From positions 690,525-754,524 of the forward strand of contig NZ_JACGXL010000001.1 of NCBI RefSeq assembly GCF_014138265.1: a DNA stretch of 64,000 nt. Direction: 5' to 3'. The DNA comes from Dokdonella fugitiva (GTDB lineage: Bacteria > Pseudomonadota > Gammaproteobacteria > Xanthomonadales > Rhodanobacteraceae). Below the pieces are notes generated by a model, which searched no databases, was not told the origin of the DNA, and worked only from the letters and a program-made list of their open reading frames with translations. This document shows, piece after piece, positions 28,752-38,450 of the stretch; within the stretch, counting starts at the first letter, position 1; each line of letters opens with the position of its first letter. Made by a program: the position numbers and the translations under genes.

Positions 28752-29419
28752 CGCGCGTGCTCGCGCGCTTCACCGCGCTGTTCCTGCTCCTCGCGTCGAC
28801 CGCGGCGGTGTTCGCGCGGGACGCCTCGATCGACCCGTGGGAAACCGAGATCGCACGTTTCGAGGCGGCCGACCGCGCGGCGCCGCCGCCGCCGGGCGGC
28901 GTGGTCTTCGTCGGCAGTTCGTCGATCCGCCTGTGGTCGACGCTCGCCGACGACTTCGCCGGTACGCGCGTCCTCAACCGCGGCTTCGGCGGCTCGCGCA
29001 TCGCCGATGCGACGCGCCTTGCCGCGCGCATCGTGCTGCCGTACCGGCCGCGGCTGGTCGTGCTCTACGCGGGGGACAACGATCTCGCCGAAGGCCGCAC
29101 GCCGCCGCAGGTGCTCGCCGACGTCGAGGCGTTCATCGCCTCGGTGCACCACGACGCGCCGACGACGCCGGTCGTGTTCGTGTCGATCAAGCCGAGCCCG
29201 GCGCGCGCGGCGCTGCTGCCGGCGATGCGCGAAGCGAACGCGCTCGTGCGCGCCTACGCGGGCCGCACGCGCGGCGTGCGCTACGTCGACGTGTTCGAAC
29301 CGATGCTCGGCGCCGATGGCGCACCGCGCGCGGAACTGTTCGGTCCGGACCGCCTGCACATGAACGCGCGCGGCTACGCGCTGTGGACGCGCATCATCGC
29401 GCCCGAACTGCGCCGCTGA
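28748..29419 (+). CDS. Secreted SGNH/GDSL hydrolase
   Basis: A 223-residue esterase-like protein with a signal peptide (about 1-23, ending VFARD). The SGNH blocks are VFVGSSSIRLW (Ser), GFGGSR (Gly), LYAGDNDL (Asn) and DRLHMN (Asp/His). It starts at a GTG overlapping the ABC-ATPase stop, so the two are co-translated. Removal of acyl groups from the glucan or its oligosaccharides would fit the locus, but only the fold is supported. It ends 3 bp from the convergent zur gene. Confidence 0.85.
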   Translation: MTRVLARFTALFLLLASTAAVFARDASIDPWETEIARFEAADRAAPPPPGGVVFVGSSSIRLWSTLADDFAGTRVLNRGFGGSRIADATRLAARIVLPYRPRLVVLYAGDNDLAEGRTPPQVLADVEAFIASVHHDAPTTPVVFVSIKPSPARAALLPAMREANALVRAYAGRTRGVRYVDVFEPMLGADGAPRAELFGPDRLHMNARGYALWTRIIAPELRR

Positions 29420-29422
29420 AGG

Positions 29423-29917
29423 TCAGCCCTGCCCCTGCGCGACCGCCGCGCGGCAGCCCGCGCAGATGCCGTGCACTTCCAGCGTCTGCGCGCGCGGACG
29501 AAAACCGCGCTCCTTCGCCTGCTCGGTGAGCAGCTTCGAGACGCGTTCGTCGCAGACCTCGACCGCGGCCGAGCAGACGTCGCAGATCAGGAAAGGCACC
29601 TGGTGAGCCTCGTTCGGATGGTGGCAACCGACGTAGGCGTTGATCGACTCGAGCTTGTGGATGAAGCGGTTCTCGAGCAGGAAATCGAGGGCACGATAGA
29701 CCGTCGGCGGAGCGGCGCTGCCGTGCTCGTCCTTGAGGCGATCGAGCAGGTCGTAGGCCTTGACCGGCTTTTCCTCCGCGGCGATGAGCTCGAGCACGCG
29801 CAAGCGCAGCGGCGTCAGGCGCAGGCCGCGCAGCTCGCACGCGCTCGACACGGCGCCGACGAAGGCGCTCGCGTCGTGTTCGTGTTCGTGATGGCTGTGG
29901 CGGCTGACGTGGCTCAT
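29423..29917 (-). CDS. zur: Zinc uptake regulator Zur (Fur family)
   Basis: A 164-residue Fur-family repressor. The N-terminus is His-rich (SRHSHHEHEHD), the winged helix contains RGLRLTPLRLRVLELI and PPTVYRALDFL, and the C-terminal domain has metal ligands in GCHHPNEAHQVPFLICDVC and a second CAGC pair for the structural zinc. The CHHPNEAH pattern and the paired CxxC motifs favour Zur over Fur. Its likely target in this window is the box at 1566-1580 before the ZnuD-like gene. Confidence 0.9.
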   Translation of the reverse strand: MSHVSRHSHHEHEHDASAFVGAVSSACELRGLRLTPLRLRVLELIAAEEKPVKAYDLLDRLKDEHGSAAPPTVYRALDFLLENRFIHKLESINAYVGCHHPNEAHQVPFLICDVCSAAVEVCDERVSKLLTEQAKERGFRPRAQTLEVHGICAGCRAAVAQGQG

Positions 29918-30024
29918 GGCATGCGGGCTGGTCGCGACCCATCTTAACGCGAAGGTGGAATCGCGCGGAGGTCGAATCGTCTAGGTGAGATGCGGCCTGC
30001 GAGGCCGGAATAAAGGCCTGCCAG

Positions 30025-30423
30025 TCACCAGCCGCGATTGCGATCGACGCGCTTCAGCGTCGAACGCTCGGACCGCGCGGCCACTGCCGCGAGGTTCACG
30101 CCGCAATGCCGGCACGCCTTCGCGCGCGGCACGTTGCCCTTCCCGCACTCGGGGCATTCGACCAGGCCCGACTTCGACAGCAACACGACCGCCCAGCCGA
30201 TCGGGCCGAGCGCGGCGCCCCAGAGCAGGCCTGCCAGCCAACGGCCGCGCGCCCAGCCGATCACGAGGCCGACCACGGCACAACCGAGCGTCACGCCGAC
30301 CGCCCATTGCCACAGCACCGGATCGAGCAGCACGCGCATGCAGGTATCGAGCGCCGCCGGCGCCGAATCGGGGTCGTTCGCGTCGAGCGCGAGGAACGCG
30401 CTGATGCAGGTGTCGAGCGCCAT
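30025..30423 (-). CDS. Small membrane protein with C-terminal zinc ribbon
   Basis: A 132-residue protein of unknown function. Two hydrophobic segments (about 38-58 and 62-82) are followed by a four-cysteine zinc-ribbon-like motif (CPECGKGNVPRAKACRHCG) and a basic tail. The N-terminal part repeats the pattern ALDTC at residues 2-6 and 24-28. It lies 10 bp beyond gltX on the same strand and may be its operon partner. Confidence 0.7.
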   Translation of the reverse strand: MALDTCISAFLALDANDPDSAPAALDTCMRVLLDPVLWQWAVGVTLGCAVVGLVIGWARGRWLAGLLWGAALGPIGWAVVLLSKSGLVECPECGKGNVPRAKACRHCGVNLAAVAARSERSTLKRVDRNRGW

Positions 30424-30433
30424 ACGCGATGCC

Positions 30434-31834
30434 TCAGCTCGTCTTCGGAAGCGCCGCCTCGATGCGCCGCAACGCCTCGTCGCGGCCGGCGAGGAACACG
30501 GTGTGGTCGATCGACGGCGACACCTGCGTGCCGGTCAGGGCGACGCGCAACGGCTGCGCGATCTTGCCCATGCCCTCGCCGATCGCCGCCGCCGCGGCTT
30601 CGATCGCGGCATGGATCGCCTCGACCTTCCATTCGGCGAGGCCGGCGAACTGCGCGTGCGCGGCTTCGAGCGCAGCGCGTGCGGTCGGCGTCTTCAGGTG
30701 CTTGGCGACGGCCTGCTCGTCGTAGCCTTCGAGCGGCGCGTACCAGACGCGCGCCTTCTCGGCCATTTCCTTGAGCGTGCGTGCGCGATCGCGCAGGGCG
30801 ACGATCACGTCGACCGGGTCAGGCCCCTGCTGCGGATCGATGCCGGCGGCGCGCAGCTGCCATTCGAAATGCGGCGCGAGCTCGAGCGGGTCGTCGCTCT
30901 TGAGGTACTGCTGATTGAGCCACGACAGCTTCTCGAGGTCGAAGCGCGAGGCCGACTTGTTGACGTCGGCCGCGTCGAACAGCGCGATCATCTGCTCGCG
31001 CGTGAAGATCTCCTGGTCGCCGTGCGACCAGCCGAGGCGCACGAGGTAGTTGAGCAGCGCGTGCGGCAGGAAGCCGTCGTCGCGGTACTGCATCACGCTG
31101 ACCGCACCGTGCCGCTTGGAGAGCTTCTGGCCGTCCGGGCCGAGGATCATGGGCAGGTGCGCGAAACTCGGCACGGCCGCGCCGAGCGCGTGGTAGATGT
31201 TGACCTGGCGCGGCGTGTTGTTGACGTGGTCGTCGCCGCGGATCACGTCGGTGATCTTCATGTCGATGTCGTCGACGACGACCGCGAAGTTGTAGGTCGG
31301 GTAACCGTCGGAGCGGATCAGCACGAGGTCGTCGAGTTCCTCGTTCGACCATTCGACGCGGCCCTTGACCTTGTCGTCGAACACGACGCTGCCGGTCGTC
31401 GGGTTCTTGAAGCGCAGCACGCGGTTCGGATCGTCGCGATAAGGCAGGTTCTGCTCGCGCGCACGGCCGTCGTAGCGCGGCTTGAGGCCCTTCGCCATTG
31501 CCTCGGCGCGCATCGCCTCGATCTCTTCCTTCGATTCGTAGGCGTAGTACGCCTTGCCGGCCTTGAGCAGGTCCTCGGCGACCGCGCGATAGCGGTCCAT
31601 GCGCAACGTCTGGTAGTACGGCCCCTCGTCGTGCGACAGGCCGAGCCAGTTCATGCCGTCGAGGATCGCCTGCACCGCGGCCTCGGTCGAACGCTCGCGG
31701 TCGGTGTCCTCGATGCGCAGGATGAACTCGCCGCCGCGATGCTTCGCCTCCAGCCAGCAGTACAGCGCGGTGCGCGCGCCGCCGATGTGCAGGTAGCCGG
31801 TGGGACTGGGAGCGAATCGGGTACGGACGGTCAT
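30434..31834 (-). CDS. gltX: Glutamyl-tRNA synthetase
   Basis: A 466-residue class I aminoacyl-tRNA synthetase that charges tRNA-Glu. The HIGH-type motif is [13 protein letters not shown] at the N-terminus and the KMSKS-type motif is [18 protein letters not shown] and [14 protein letters not shown] are further family marks, and the length is normal. It is divergent from the CpdB-like gene. A tRNA-Glu(TTC) substrate gene occurs at 39676 in this window. Confidence 0.97.
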   Translation of the reverse strand: MTVRTRFAPSPTGYLHIGGARTALYCWLEAKHRGGEFILRIEDTDRERSTEAAVQAILDGMNWLGLSHDEGPYYQTLRMDRYRAVAEDLLKAGKAYYAYESKEEIEAMRAEAMAKGLKPRYDGRAREQNLPYRDDPNRVLRFKNPTTGSVVFDDKVKGRVEWSNEELDDLVLIRSDGYPTYNFAVVVDDIDMKITDVIRGDDHVNNTPRQVNIYHALGAAVPSFAHLPMILGPDGQKLSKRHGAVSVMQYRDDGFLPHALLNYLVRLGWSHGDQEIFTREQMIALFDAADVNKSASRFDLEKLSWLNQQYLKSDDPLELAPHFEWQLRAAGIDPQQGPDPVDVIVALRDRARTLKEMAEKARVWYAPLEGYDEQAVAKHLKTPTARAALEAAHAQFAGLAEWKVEAIHAAIEAAAAAIGEGMGKIAQPLRVALTGTQVSPSIDHTVFLAGRDEALRRIEAALPKTS

Positions 31835-31942
31835 CGTGGATCGCTTCGGGAAACGGCGCGCAAGTTTACCGGAGCGCGGCGGCCTCGGTGTCGACCGCCA
31901 TCGATTGGAGGCAGAATAATCTCTTACCTCGAGACACCTCCC

Positions 31943-34006
31943 ATGCCGCTCGCCCTGCGCTCCCTACCCCTCACGCCCCCCGTCCTCGCCGCCGCCCTCC
32001 TGCTCGGCGCCTGCGCCACGCCGCCGGCCCGCCCGCCGGTCGTCGCCGACGGCACGCGCGCGCGACTCGCGCTGCTGGAGTCGACCGACATTCATTCCAA
32101 CATCCTCGGCTACGACTACTACCGCCTCTCCGAAGACACGTCGCTCGGCTTCGAGCGCATGGCGACGCTGGTCGCGCAGGCGCGGGCGGAGTTCCCGAAC
32201 ACGCTGTTGTTCGACGCCGGCGACACGATCCAGGGCACCGCGCTCGCCGATTACCAGGCGCTCGTGCATCCGCTTCCCTGCGACGAGGAACTGGCGATGT
32301 ACCGCGCGATGGACGCGCTCGGTTACGACGGCGGCACGATCGGCAACCACGAGTTCAACTACGGCCTGGCCTACCTCGCGCAGGTGACCGGCCACCCGAT
32401 CGCCGCCGACGGTGCGGACGCGCACGCCTGCGCCGGGCCGCACTTTCCGCTCGTGCTGTCGAACGCGGTGTCCACGCGCGACGGCCGACCGCTTTATCCG
32501 CCGTATGCGGTGCTCGACCGCACGCTCAAGCTCGCCGATGGGCACGGTGGCGAGACGACCGCGCCGATCCGCATCGGCATCATCGGCTTCACGCCACCGC
32601 CGATCGTCGAGTGGGACCGCCGCAACCTCGACGGCAAGGTAACGACGATCGGCGTCGTCGAGGCGGCGCGCCGCTACGTCCCCGAACTACGCGCGAAGGG
32701 CGTCGATCTCGTCGTCGCGATCTCGCACGGCGGGCTCGACACCGCGCCGTACGGCTCGATGATGGAGAACGCGAACTGGTACCTCGCGCAGGAACCCGGC
32801 GTCGACGTGCTCCTGCTCGGCCATTCGCACGCCGCATTCCCCGACCCGGCCAACGCGCAGTCGCGCTTCGCCACGATGGCCGGGATCGACAACCAGCGCG
32901 GCTTCGTGCACGGCAAGCCCGCGGTGATGGCGAACTTCTTCGGCCGCAGCCTCGGCGTCGTCGACCTCGCACTCGTGCGCAAGGACGGCCACTGGACGAT
33001 CGACGCGGCGCAGTCGCACAGCGAAGTGCGCGACGTGCGCCGCAAGGACGGCACGTCGGTCGCCGCCGACCCGCGCATCGCACCGCTCGTCGCGAGCGTG
33101 CATGCGGCGACGATCGACTACGTCTCGCAGCCGATCGGCGACACCGATTTCGCGATGACGAGCTACTTCGTCGAACTCGGCAACACGACCGCATTGCAGG
33201 TCATCAATGATGCGCAGCGCGACTACGTCGAACGCTACGTCGCGGCGAACCTGCCGCAGTACGCGGGCATACCCGTGCTGTCCGCCGCGGCGCCGTTCAA
33301 GACCGGCTTCAGCGCGACCGACGACTACACCGACATCGAACCGGGTCCGCTGGCGATCCGCAGCGCGGCGGACATCTACCTGTACCCGAACACGCTGACC
33401 GCGGTGAAGATCGACGGTGCCATGCTCGAGGGCTGGCTCGAGCACTCGGCCGGCCGCTTCAACCGCATCGACCCCTCGTCGGGCGCGCCGCAGGAACTCG
33501 TCAACCGCAAGTTCTCCGGCTACAACTTCGACGTGATCCAGGGCGGCCTCAGCTACGCGATCGACGTGACGAAACCAGCGGGCGAACGCATCCGCGACCT
33601 CGCCTACGACGGCAAGCCGGTCGCGCCCGGCCAGGCCTTCATCGTCGTCACGAACAACTACCGGGCGAGCGGCGGCGGCCATTTCCCCGGACTCGACGGC
33701 TCCAACATCGTCGTCTCCGCGCCCGATGCGAACCGCGACGTCGTCATCGCCTGGGTGCGTGCGCGCAAGCACCTCGAGCGCGCGCGCGACGGCGACGATC
33801 GCCCCTGGCACTTCGTGCCCGTGCGCACCGCCGGCCCGGTGCTCGTCACGAGCGCGAGCGGCAAGCTCGCCCAGGCGAAGGCGGCCGGTATCGAGGGTGT
33901 CTCGCTGTTCAAGGACAACGGCGACGGCTCGTCCGCCTACGCCCTGGACCTCTCCGCGGGCGCGCCTGCTGCTGCGCGTCACGCGCACCGCCGGCGCGTG
34001 CGCTAG
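31943..34006 (+). CDS. 2',3'-cyclic-nucleotide phosphodiesterase/3'-nucleotidase lipoprotein (CpdB-like)
   Basis: A 687-residue 5'-nucleotidase-family protein. A lipoprotein signal with LLLGAC lies at the N-terminus. The metallophosphatase domain (about 40-380) has metal-binding [29 protein letters not shown] and GHSHAAFP. The nucleotidase C-terminal domain (about 390-640) has [15 protein letters not shown] and [14 protein letters not shown]. These features fit CpdB, which releases nucleosides from external cyclic and 3'-nucleotides. CpdB of E. coli is periplasmic and soluble, so the lipobox suggests membrane anchoring here. Confidence 0.88.
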   Translation: MPLALRSLPLTPPVLAAALLLGACATPPARPPVVADGTRARLALLESTDIHSNILGYDYYRLSEDTSLGFERMATLVAQARAEFPNTLLFDAGDTIQGTALADYQALVHPLPCDEELAMYRAMDALGYDGGTIGNHEFNYGLAYLAQVTGHPIAADGADAHACAGPHFPLVLSNAVSTRDGRPLYPPYAVLDRTLKLADGHGGETTAPIRIGIIGFTPPPIVEWDRRNLDGKVTTIGVVEAARRYVPELRAKGVDLVVAISHGGLDTAPYGSMMENANWYLAQEPGVDVLLLGHSHAAFPDPANAQSRFATMAGIDNQRGFVHGKPAVMANFFGRSLGVVDLALVRKDGHWTIDAAQSHSEVRDVRRKDGTSVAADPRIAPLVASVHAATIDYVSQPIGDTDFAMTSYFVELGNTTALQVINDAQRDYVERYVAANLPQYAGIPVLSAAAPFKTGFSATDDYTDIEPGPLAIRSAADIYLYPNTLTAVKIDGAMLEGWLEHSAGRFNRIDPSSGAPQELVNRKFSGYNFDVIQGGLSYAIDVTKPAGERIRDLAYDGKPVAPGQAFIVVTNNYRASGGGHFPGLDGSNIVVSAPDANRDVVIAWVRARKHLERARDGDDRPWHFVPVRTAGPVLVTSASGKLAQAKAAGIEGVSLFKDNGDGSSAYALDLSAGAPAAARHAHRRRVR

Positions 34007-34057
34007 AGTTGCCGATTGCCGCTGCGCGCACGCGGCCGAAGCCGATACGGAGTCCCC

Positions 34058-35863
34058 ATGTCACGCACGCTGCTCGCACTCTCGGTCGCCCTCGCCCTCG
34101 TCGCCTGCACGCCGCAATCGGCACGCCACGACCGCGACGCGTCGAAGGCATCCACCGCCGCGGTCGTTTCCGCCGACCAGCAGTTCGCTTCGCTGTCGCA
34201 GCGCTGGCTCGACGGCACGATGGCGGCAAGTCCGGTCACCGCGACGACGGTCGGCGATCATCGCCACGACGCCGAACTCGACGACCTCAGCGCCGACGGG
34301 TTGCACCGCTCGCTCGAATTCTCGCGCGGCATGCTCGCCGACCTCGAGAAGATCGATCGCAGCGCGCTCTCGCGCGAGAACCAGGTCGACTACGGCATGC
34401 TGCACAACCAGCTGCGTTCGGACATCTGGGCGAACGAAACGCTGCGCAGCTGGGCCTGGGACCCGACGTTCTACAGCCAGCTCGCAGGCGGCGCGCTGTA
34501 CGGCCTGATGGCGCGCGAATTCGCGCCGCTGCCCGACCGCCTGCGCGCGGCGACTTCTCGCATGGAGAAGCTGCCGGCGCTGTTCGCGCAGATGCGCGCG
34601 AACCTCGATCCGGCGCGCGTGCCCAGGGTGCACGCCGAGACCGTGTCGAAGCAGAACAAGGGCGTGCTCAGCCTCGTCGACGGCCTGATCCTGCCGCACG
34701 CGAAGGAACTGCCGGATGCCGACCGCCAGCGCCTCGAAGCCGCGGCGGCGAACCTGCGCAAGGCGGTCGACGAACAGCAGCACTGGCTCGACACGCAACT
34801 CGTGCCGAAGGCGAAAGGCGACTTCCGCATCGGCGCCGAGCGCTACGATGCCAAGCTCGCGTTCGCTCTGAACTCGCCGCTCACGCGCCAGGAGATCCGC
34901 ACGCGCGCGGAAGCCGCGCTGAAGAGCACGCGCGAACAGATGTACGCGATTGCGCGCACGGTGCTGGCCGGCAAGCGCAAGGCGCCGGCACTGCCGGAGC
35001 ATCCGACCGACGCGCAGCAGCAGAAGGCGATCCAGGCCGCGCTCGAGCTCGCCTACAAGGATCGTCCCGCGCGCGACAAGGTGCTGCAGACGGCCGAGGA
35101 CGCGCTCGCCAGGGCGACCGCGTTCGTGCGCGAGAAGGGCCTCGTCTCGCTGCCCGACGCACCGGTCAAGATCATCACGATGCCGGAGTTCCAGCGCGGC
35201 GTCGCGCTCGCCTACTGCGATCCGCCGGGACCGCTCGACAAGGGACTCGACACGTTCTACGCGGTCTCGCCTATTCCCGACGATTGGTCGAAGAAGCAGG
35301 TCGATTCGTTCCTGCGCGAGTACAACACGCGCTCGATCCACGAGCTGACGATCCACGAGGCGATGCCGGGCCACTACCTGCAGCTGTGGCATTCGAACAA
35401 GTACCCGTCGACCCTGCGCGCGGTGCTGTATTCGGGCGCGTTCGTCGAGGGCTGGGCCGTCTACGCCGAGAAGGTGATGGCCGACGAAGGCTATCTCGAC
35501 CGCGACCCGCTGTACCGCCTCGTGCACCTCAAGTGGGACCTGCGCGCGATCGCCAACGCGATCCTCGATCAGGCGATCCACGTCGAGGGCATGAGCCGTG
35601 CGGAAGCGATGAAGCTCATGACCGTCGGCACGTTCCAGGAGGAGCGTGAGGCCGCTGGCAAGTGGACGCGCGCGCAGCTGACGTCGGCCCAGCTGCCGAC
35701 CTACTTCGTGGGCTGGCAGGAGCACCTCGACCTGCGCAAGGAGGCCGAGCAGAAGGCGGGCGCCGCGTTCGACCTGCGCGCGTACCACGACAAGCTGCTC
35801 TCGTTCGGCTCGCCGCCCGTGCGCTACGCGCGCGAACTCATGCTCGATCTGCCGATCGACTGA
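34058..35863 (+). CDS. DUF885 lipoprotein, putative zinc carboxypeptidase-like
   Basis: A 601-residue protein of the DUF885 family with a lipoprotein signal (LALVACT). The conserved HEAMPGHY motif (from residue 433) resembles an HExxxGH metal site, and the downstream EGWAVYAEKVM supplies a likely third ligand. Family members are predicted zinc metallopeptidases of the cell envelope. It lies 51 bp after the CpdB-like gene on the same strand. Substrate unknown. Confidence 0.85.
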   Translation: MSRTLLALSVALALVACTPQSARHDRDASKASTAAVVSADQQFASLSQRWLDGTMAASPVTATTVGDHRHDAELDDLSADGLHRSLEFSRGMLADLEKIDRSALSRENQVDYGMLHNQLRSDIWANETLRSWAWDPTFYSQLAGGALYGLMAREFAPLPDRLRAATSRMEKLPALFAQMRANLDPARVPRVHAETVSKQNKGVLSLVDGLILPHAKELPDADRQRLEAAAANLRKAVDEQQHWLDTQLVPKAKGDFRIGAERYDAKLAFALNSPLTRQEIRTRAEAALKSTREQMYAIARTVLAGKRKAPALPEHPTDAQQQKAIQAALELAYKDRPARDKVLQTAEDALARATAFVREKGLVSLPDAPVKIITMPEFQRGVALAYCDPPGPLDKGLDTFYAVSPIPDDWSKKQVDSFLREYNTRSIHELTIHEAMPGHYLQLWHSNKYPSTLRAVLYSGAFVEGWAVYAEKVMADEGYLDRDPLYRLVHLKWDLRAIANAILDQAIHVEGMSRAEAMKLMTVGTFQEEREAAGKWTRAQLTSAQLPTYFVGWQEHLDLRKEAEQKAGAAFDLRAYHDKLLSFGSPPVRYARELMLDLPID

Positions 35864-35960
35864 ACCTGCACGACCAAAGCGGAAGAAAGAGAAGCTGAAA
35901 CACGAGGAGCGCGCGGAACGGCGCCCTCTTTGCTTCAATCTTTGCCGCTTGCCGGCAAAC

Positions 35961-36413
35961 TCATTTCACGTGGATCGTGATCTTCGGCGACACGATCGGC
36001 GGGTCGAACTGGACATGGCGCGCATCGGCGAAGTCGAGCTGCAACGTGTGCGTGCCCGGCTCGAGGTGGATCGTGTCCTCGGTCTGGCCCTTGCCGTAGT
36101 GCTTGTGGGTCGCGTCGTTCGGGATCGGCGCATCGAGCGGCGGCAGCTCCTTGCCGTCGACGAGCAGGTGGTGGTGGCCCGTGCCGGGCTTGCCCTCGGC
36201 CGCTGGGGCGATCGCGATGCCTTCGACGCCGAACTTGACCTGCACGTCCGGCGCGACCGTCGCACCATCCTTCGGCTCGACGAAGAACACGCGCGCAGCG
36301 TGCGGCGCCTTCTCGCGCGCGAGCGCCGCGGCAGGTGCCGCCGGGTCGGCCGCCTGGGCGAAACCGGCGACCAACGACAGGACTGCTCCACAAAAAAGGG
36401 CTGGGGTACGCAT
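35961..36413 (-). CDS. DUF4399 periplasmic protein
   Basis: A 150-residue exported protein: a signal peptide ending in FAQAAD is followed by a small beta-rich domain with ARVFFVEPKDGATV, GTGHHHLLVDG and PGTHTLQLDFADA, characteristic of DUF4399. The HHH run could bind metal. The ATG at 36413 is chosen because AGGAG lies 6 bases upstream; another ATG five codons earlier lacks this. It converges on the DUF885 gene and diverges from the ABC exporter. Function unknown. Confidence 0.85.
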   Translation of the reverse strand: MRTPALFCGAVLSLVAGFAQAADPAAPAAALAREKAPHAARVFFVEPKDGATVAPDVQVKFGVEGIAIAPAAEGKPGTGHHHLLVDGKELPPLDAPIPNDATHKHYGKGQTEDTIHLEPGTHTLQLDFADARHVQFDPPIVSPKITIHVK

Positions 36414-36528
36414 GATCGGCTCCTGCAATCCTCGGGACCAGGATGATAGCGCCGCTGCTACCCTGCATTGCCAATAGGCGACGGCGCCCCCATGTGCTGC
36501 CGTTCAGCGAACCCTCAGCGCGGATTTC

Positions 36529-38325
36529 ATGACCGAACCCCGATCCACGAGCACGTTGTCGATCCTGCGGCGCCTCTGGCCCGAAGTCTGGCGCTATCGC
36601 GTGCGCGTCGGCGTCGCGCTGCTGTTCCTCGTCGTCGCCAAGCTCGCCAACGTCGGCGTGCCGCTGATCATGCAACGCCTGATCGACGCCCTCGACCTCA
36701 CGCCGAAACCGCTGCTGATCCCACTGATGCTGCTGATGGTGTACGGCGCGCTGCGCATGTCGAGTTCGCTGTTCCAGGAACTGCGCCAGATCGTCTTCGC
36801 GCGCGTGCTCGCGCGCACCTCGCGCAACATCACCCTGCGCGTCTTCGAGCACCTGCACGCGCTATCGCTGCGCTTCCACCTCGACCGCCGCACCGGCGGG
36901 GTCTCGCGCGACGTCGAGCGCGGCATGACCGCGACCTCGGACCTGCTCGACTGGACCATCTACACGATCCTGCCGACGCTGCTCGAGGTCGTGCTCGTCT
37001 GCGGCATCCTCATCACGCGCTTCGACTGGAGCTTCGCCGCGATCACGCTCGGCACGCTGGTCGCCTACGTCGCCTTCACGTTCTCGATCACCGAATGGCG
37101 CATGCGCTACTACCGCGCCGCGAACGCGGCCGACACGGAAGCGAACGAGCGCGCGGTCGACTCGCTGCTCAACTACGAGACGGTCAAGTACTTCGGCAAC
37201 GAGCGGCACGAGTTCGGCCGCTACGACGCGAGCCTCGTGAAGCTCGAGGACGCGACGGTGAAGAGCCTGAAGACGCTCGCCGTGCTCAACGTCGGCCAGT
37301 CCGGCATCGTCGCGGTCGGCCTCACCCTGCTGCTCTGGCGCGCCGCGAGCGGCGTCGTCGCCGGCACGATGACGCTCGGCGACTTCGTGCTCGTCAACGC
37401 GTTCCTGATCCAGCTGTCGATCCCGTTGAACTATCTCGGCATGGTCTACCGCGAGGTGAAGCAGGCGCTGACCAACATCGAGCGCATGTTCGTGCTGCTC
37501 GCCGAAGTGCGCGAGGTCGAGGACGCGCCGGGCGCGCCCGCGCTCGCCGTGGGCGGCGGCGAAGTGCGCTTCGAGCACGTCGATTTCCACTACTCGCCGG
37601 ACCGCCCGATCCTCGCCGACGTCGACTTCCGCATCCCCGCCGGGCAGACCCTCGCGGTGGTCGGCACGACCGGTGCGGGCAAGTCGACGCTCGCGCGCCT
37701 GCTGTTCCGCTTCTACGACGTCAGCGGCGGGCGCATCACGATCGACGGCCAGGACATCCGCGCGGTGTCGCAACAATCGCTGCGCGCGGCGATCGGCATC
37801 GTCCCGCAGGACACCGTCCTCTTCAACGATTCGATCTACTACAACATCGCCTACGGCCGTCCCGACGCGACGCGCGAGGAAGTGGTCGCCGCGGCGAAGG
37901 CCGCGCACATCCACGGCTTCATCGAATCGCTGCCGCAGGGCTACGACACCGGCGTCGGCGAACGCGGCCTCAAGCTCTCCGGCGGCGAGAAGCAGCGCGT
38001 CGCGATCGCGCGCACCTTGCTCAAGAATCCGGCGATCCTCGTGTTCGACGAAGCGACCAGCGCGCTCGACACGCGCACCGAGAAGATCATCCAGGGCGAA
38101 CTCGACGGCATCGCGCGCGGGCGCACCACGCTCGTGATCGCCCATCGCCTGTCGACGATCGTCGACGCCGACCAGATCCTCGTGCTCGAGCACGGTCGCG
38201 TGGTCGAACGCGGCAGCCACGACGAGTTGCTCGCACTCGGCGGGCGCTACGCCCAATTGTGGACGATGCAGCAGCGCGAACGGAGCCGCTCGACCGAGCC
38301 TGCCGCCGAGCCCGTCCAAGCCTGA
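36529..38325 (+). CDS. Atm1/HMT1-type ABC exporter
   Basis: A 598-residue half-transporter. The N-terminal six-helix exporter domain (about 20-320) includes LDRRTGGVSRDVERG and LNYETVKYFGNE, marks of the Atm1/HMT1 subfamily. The ATPase domain (about 345-580) has Walker A GTTGAGKST, the signature LSGGEKQRVAIARTLLKNP and Walker B ILVFDEATSALD. Relatives export glutathione conjugates or heavy-metal-thiol complexes and help maturation of iron-sulphur proteins. The substrate here is unknown. Confidence 0.92.
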   Translation: MTEPRSTSTLSILRRLWPEVWRYRVRVGVALLFLVVAKLANVGVPLIMQRLIDALDLTPKPLLIPLMLLMVYGALRMSSSLFQELRQIVFARVLARTSRNITLRVFEHLHALSLRFHLDRRTGGVSRDVERGMTATSDLLDWTIYTILPTLLEVVLVCGILITRFDWSFAAITLGTLVAYVAFTFSITEWRMRYYRAANAADTEANERAVDSLLNYETVKYFGNERHEFGRYDASLVKLEDATVKSLKTLAVLNVGQSGIVAVGLTLLLWRAASGVVAGTMTLGDFVLVNAFLIQLSIPLNYLGMVYREVKQALTNIERMFVLLAEVREVEDAPGAPALAVGGGEVRFEHVDFHYSPDRPILADVDFRIPAGQTLAVVGTTGAGKSTLARLLFRFYDVSGGRITIDGQDIRAVSQQSLRAAIGIVPQDTVLFNDSIYYNIAYGRPDATREEVVAAAKAAHIHGFIESLPQGYDTGVGERGLKLSGGEKQRVAIARTLLKNPAILVFDEATSALDTRTEKIIQGELDGIARGRTTLVIAHRLSTIVDADQILVLEHGRVVERGSHDELLALGGRYAQLWTMQQRERSRSTEPAAEPVQA

Positions 38326-38450
38326 CACTGATCGTCAGATTCGCGCCAGCGGATGAGGAATGGCGCACACTTCCCGGACGAGGGCCTGCATATCCGGGCA
38401 GGCATGGTCCTTGCTACCACCGTCGTGCTCGCTCTACGGGAAACCACCCC

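Noticed and set aside
35885-35935. Bidirectional terminator between the DUF885 and DUF4399 genes
   Set aside because: The inverted repeat around GAGGAGCGC and GGCGCCCTC contains mismatches and a bulge, so I could not support it.
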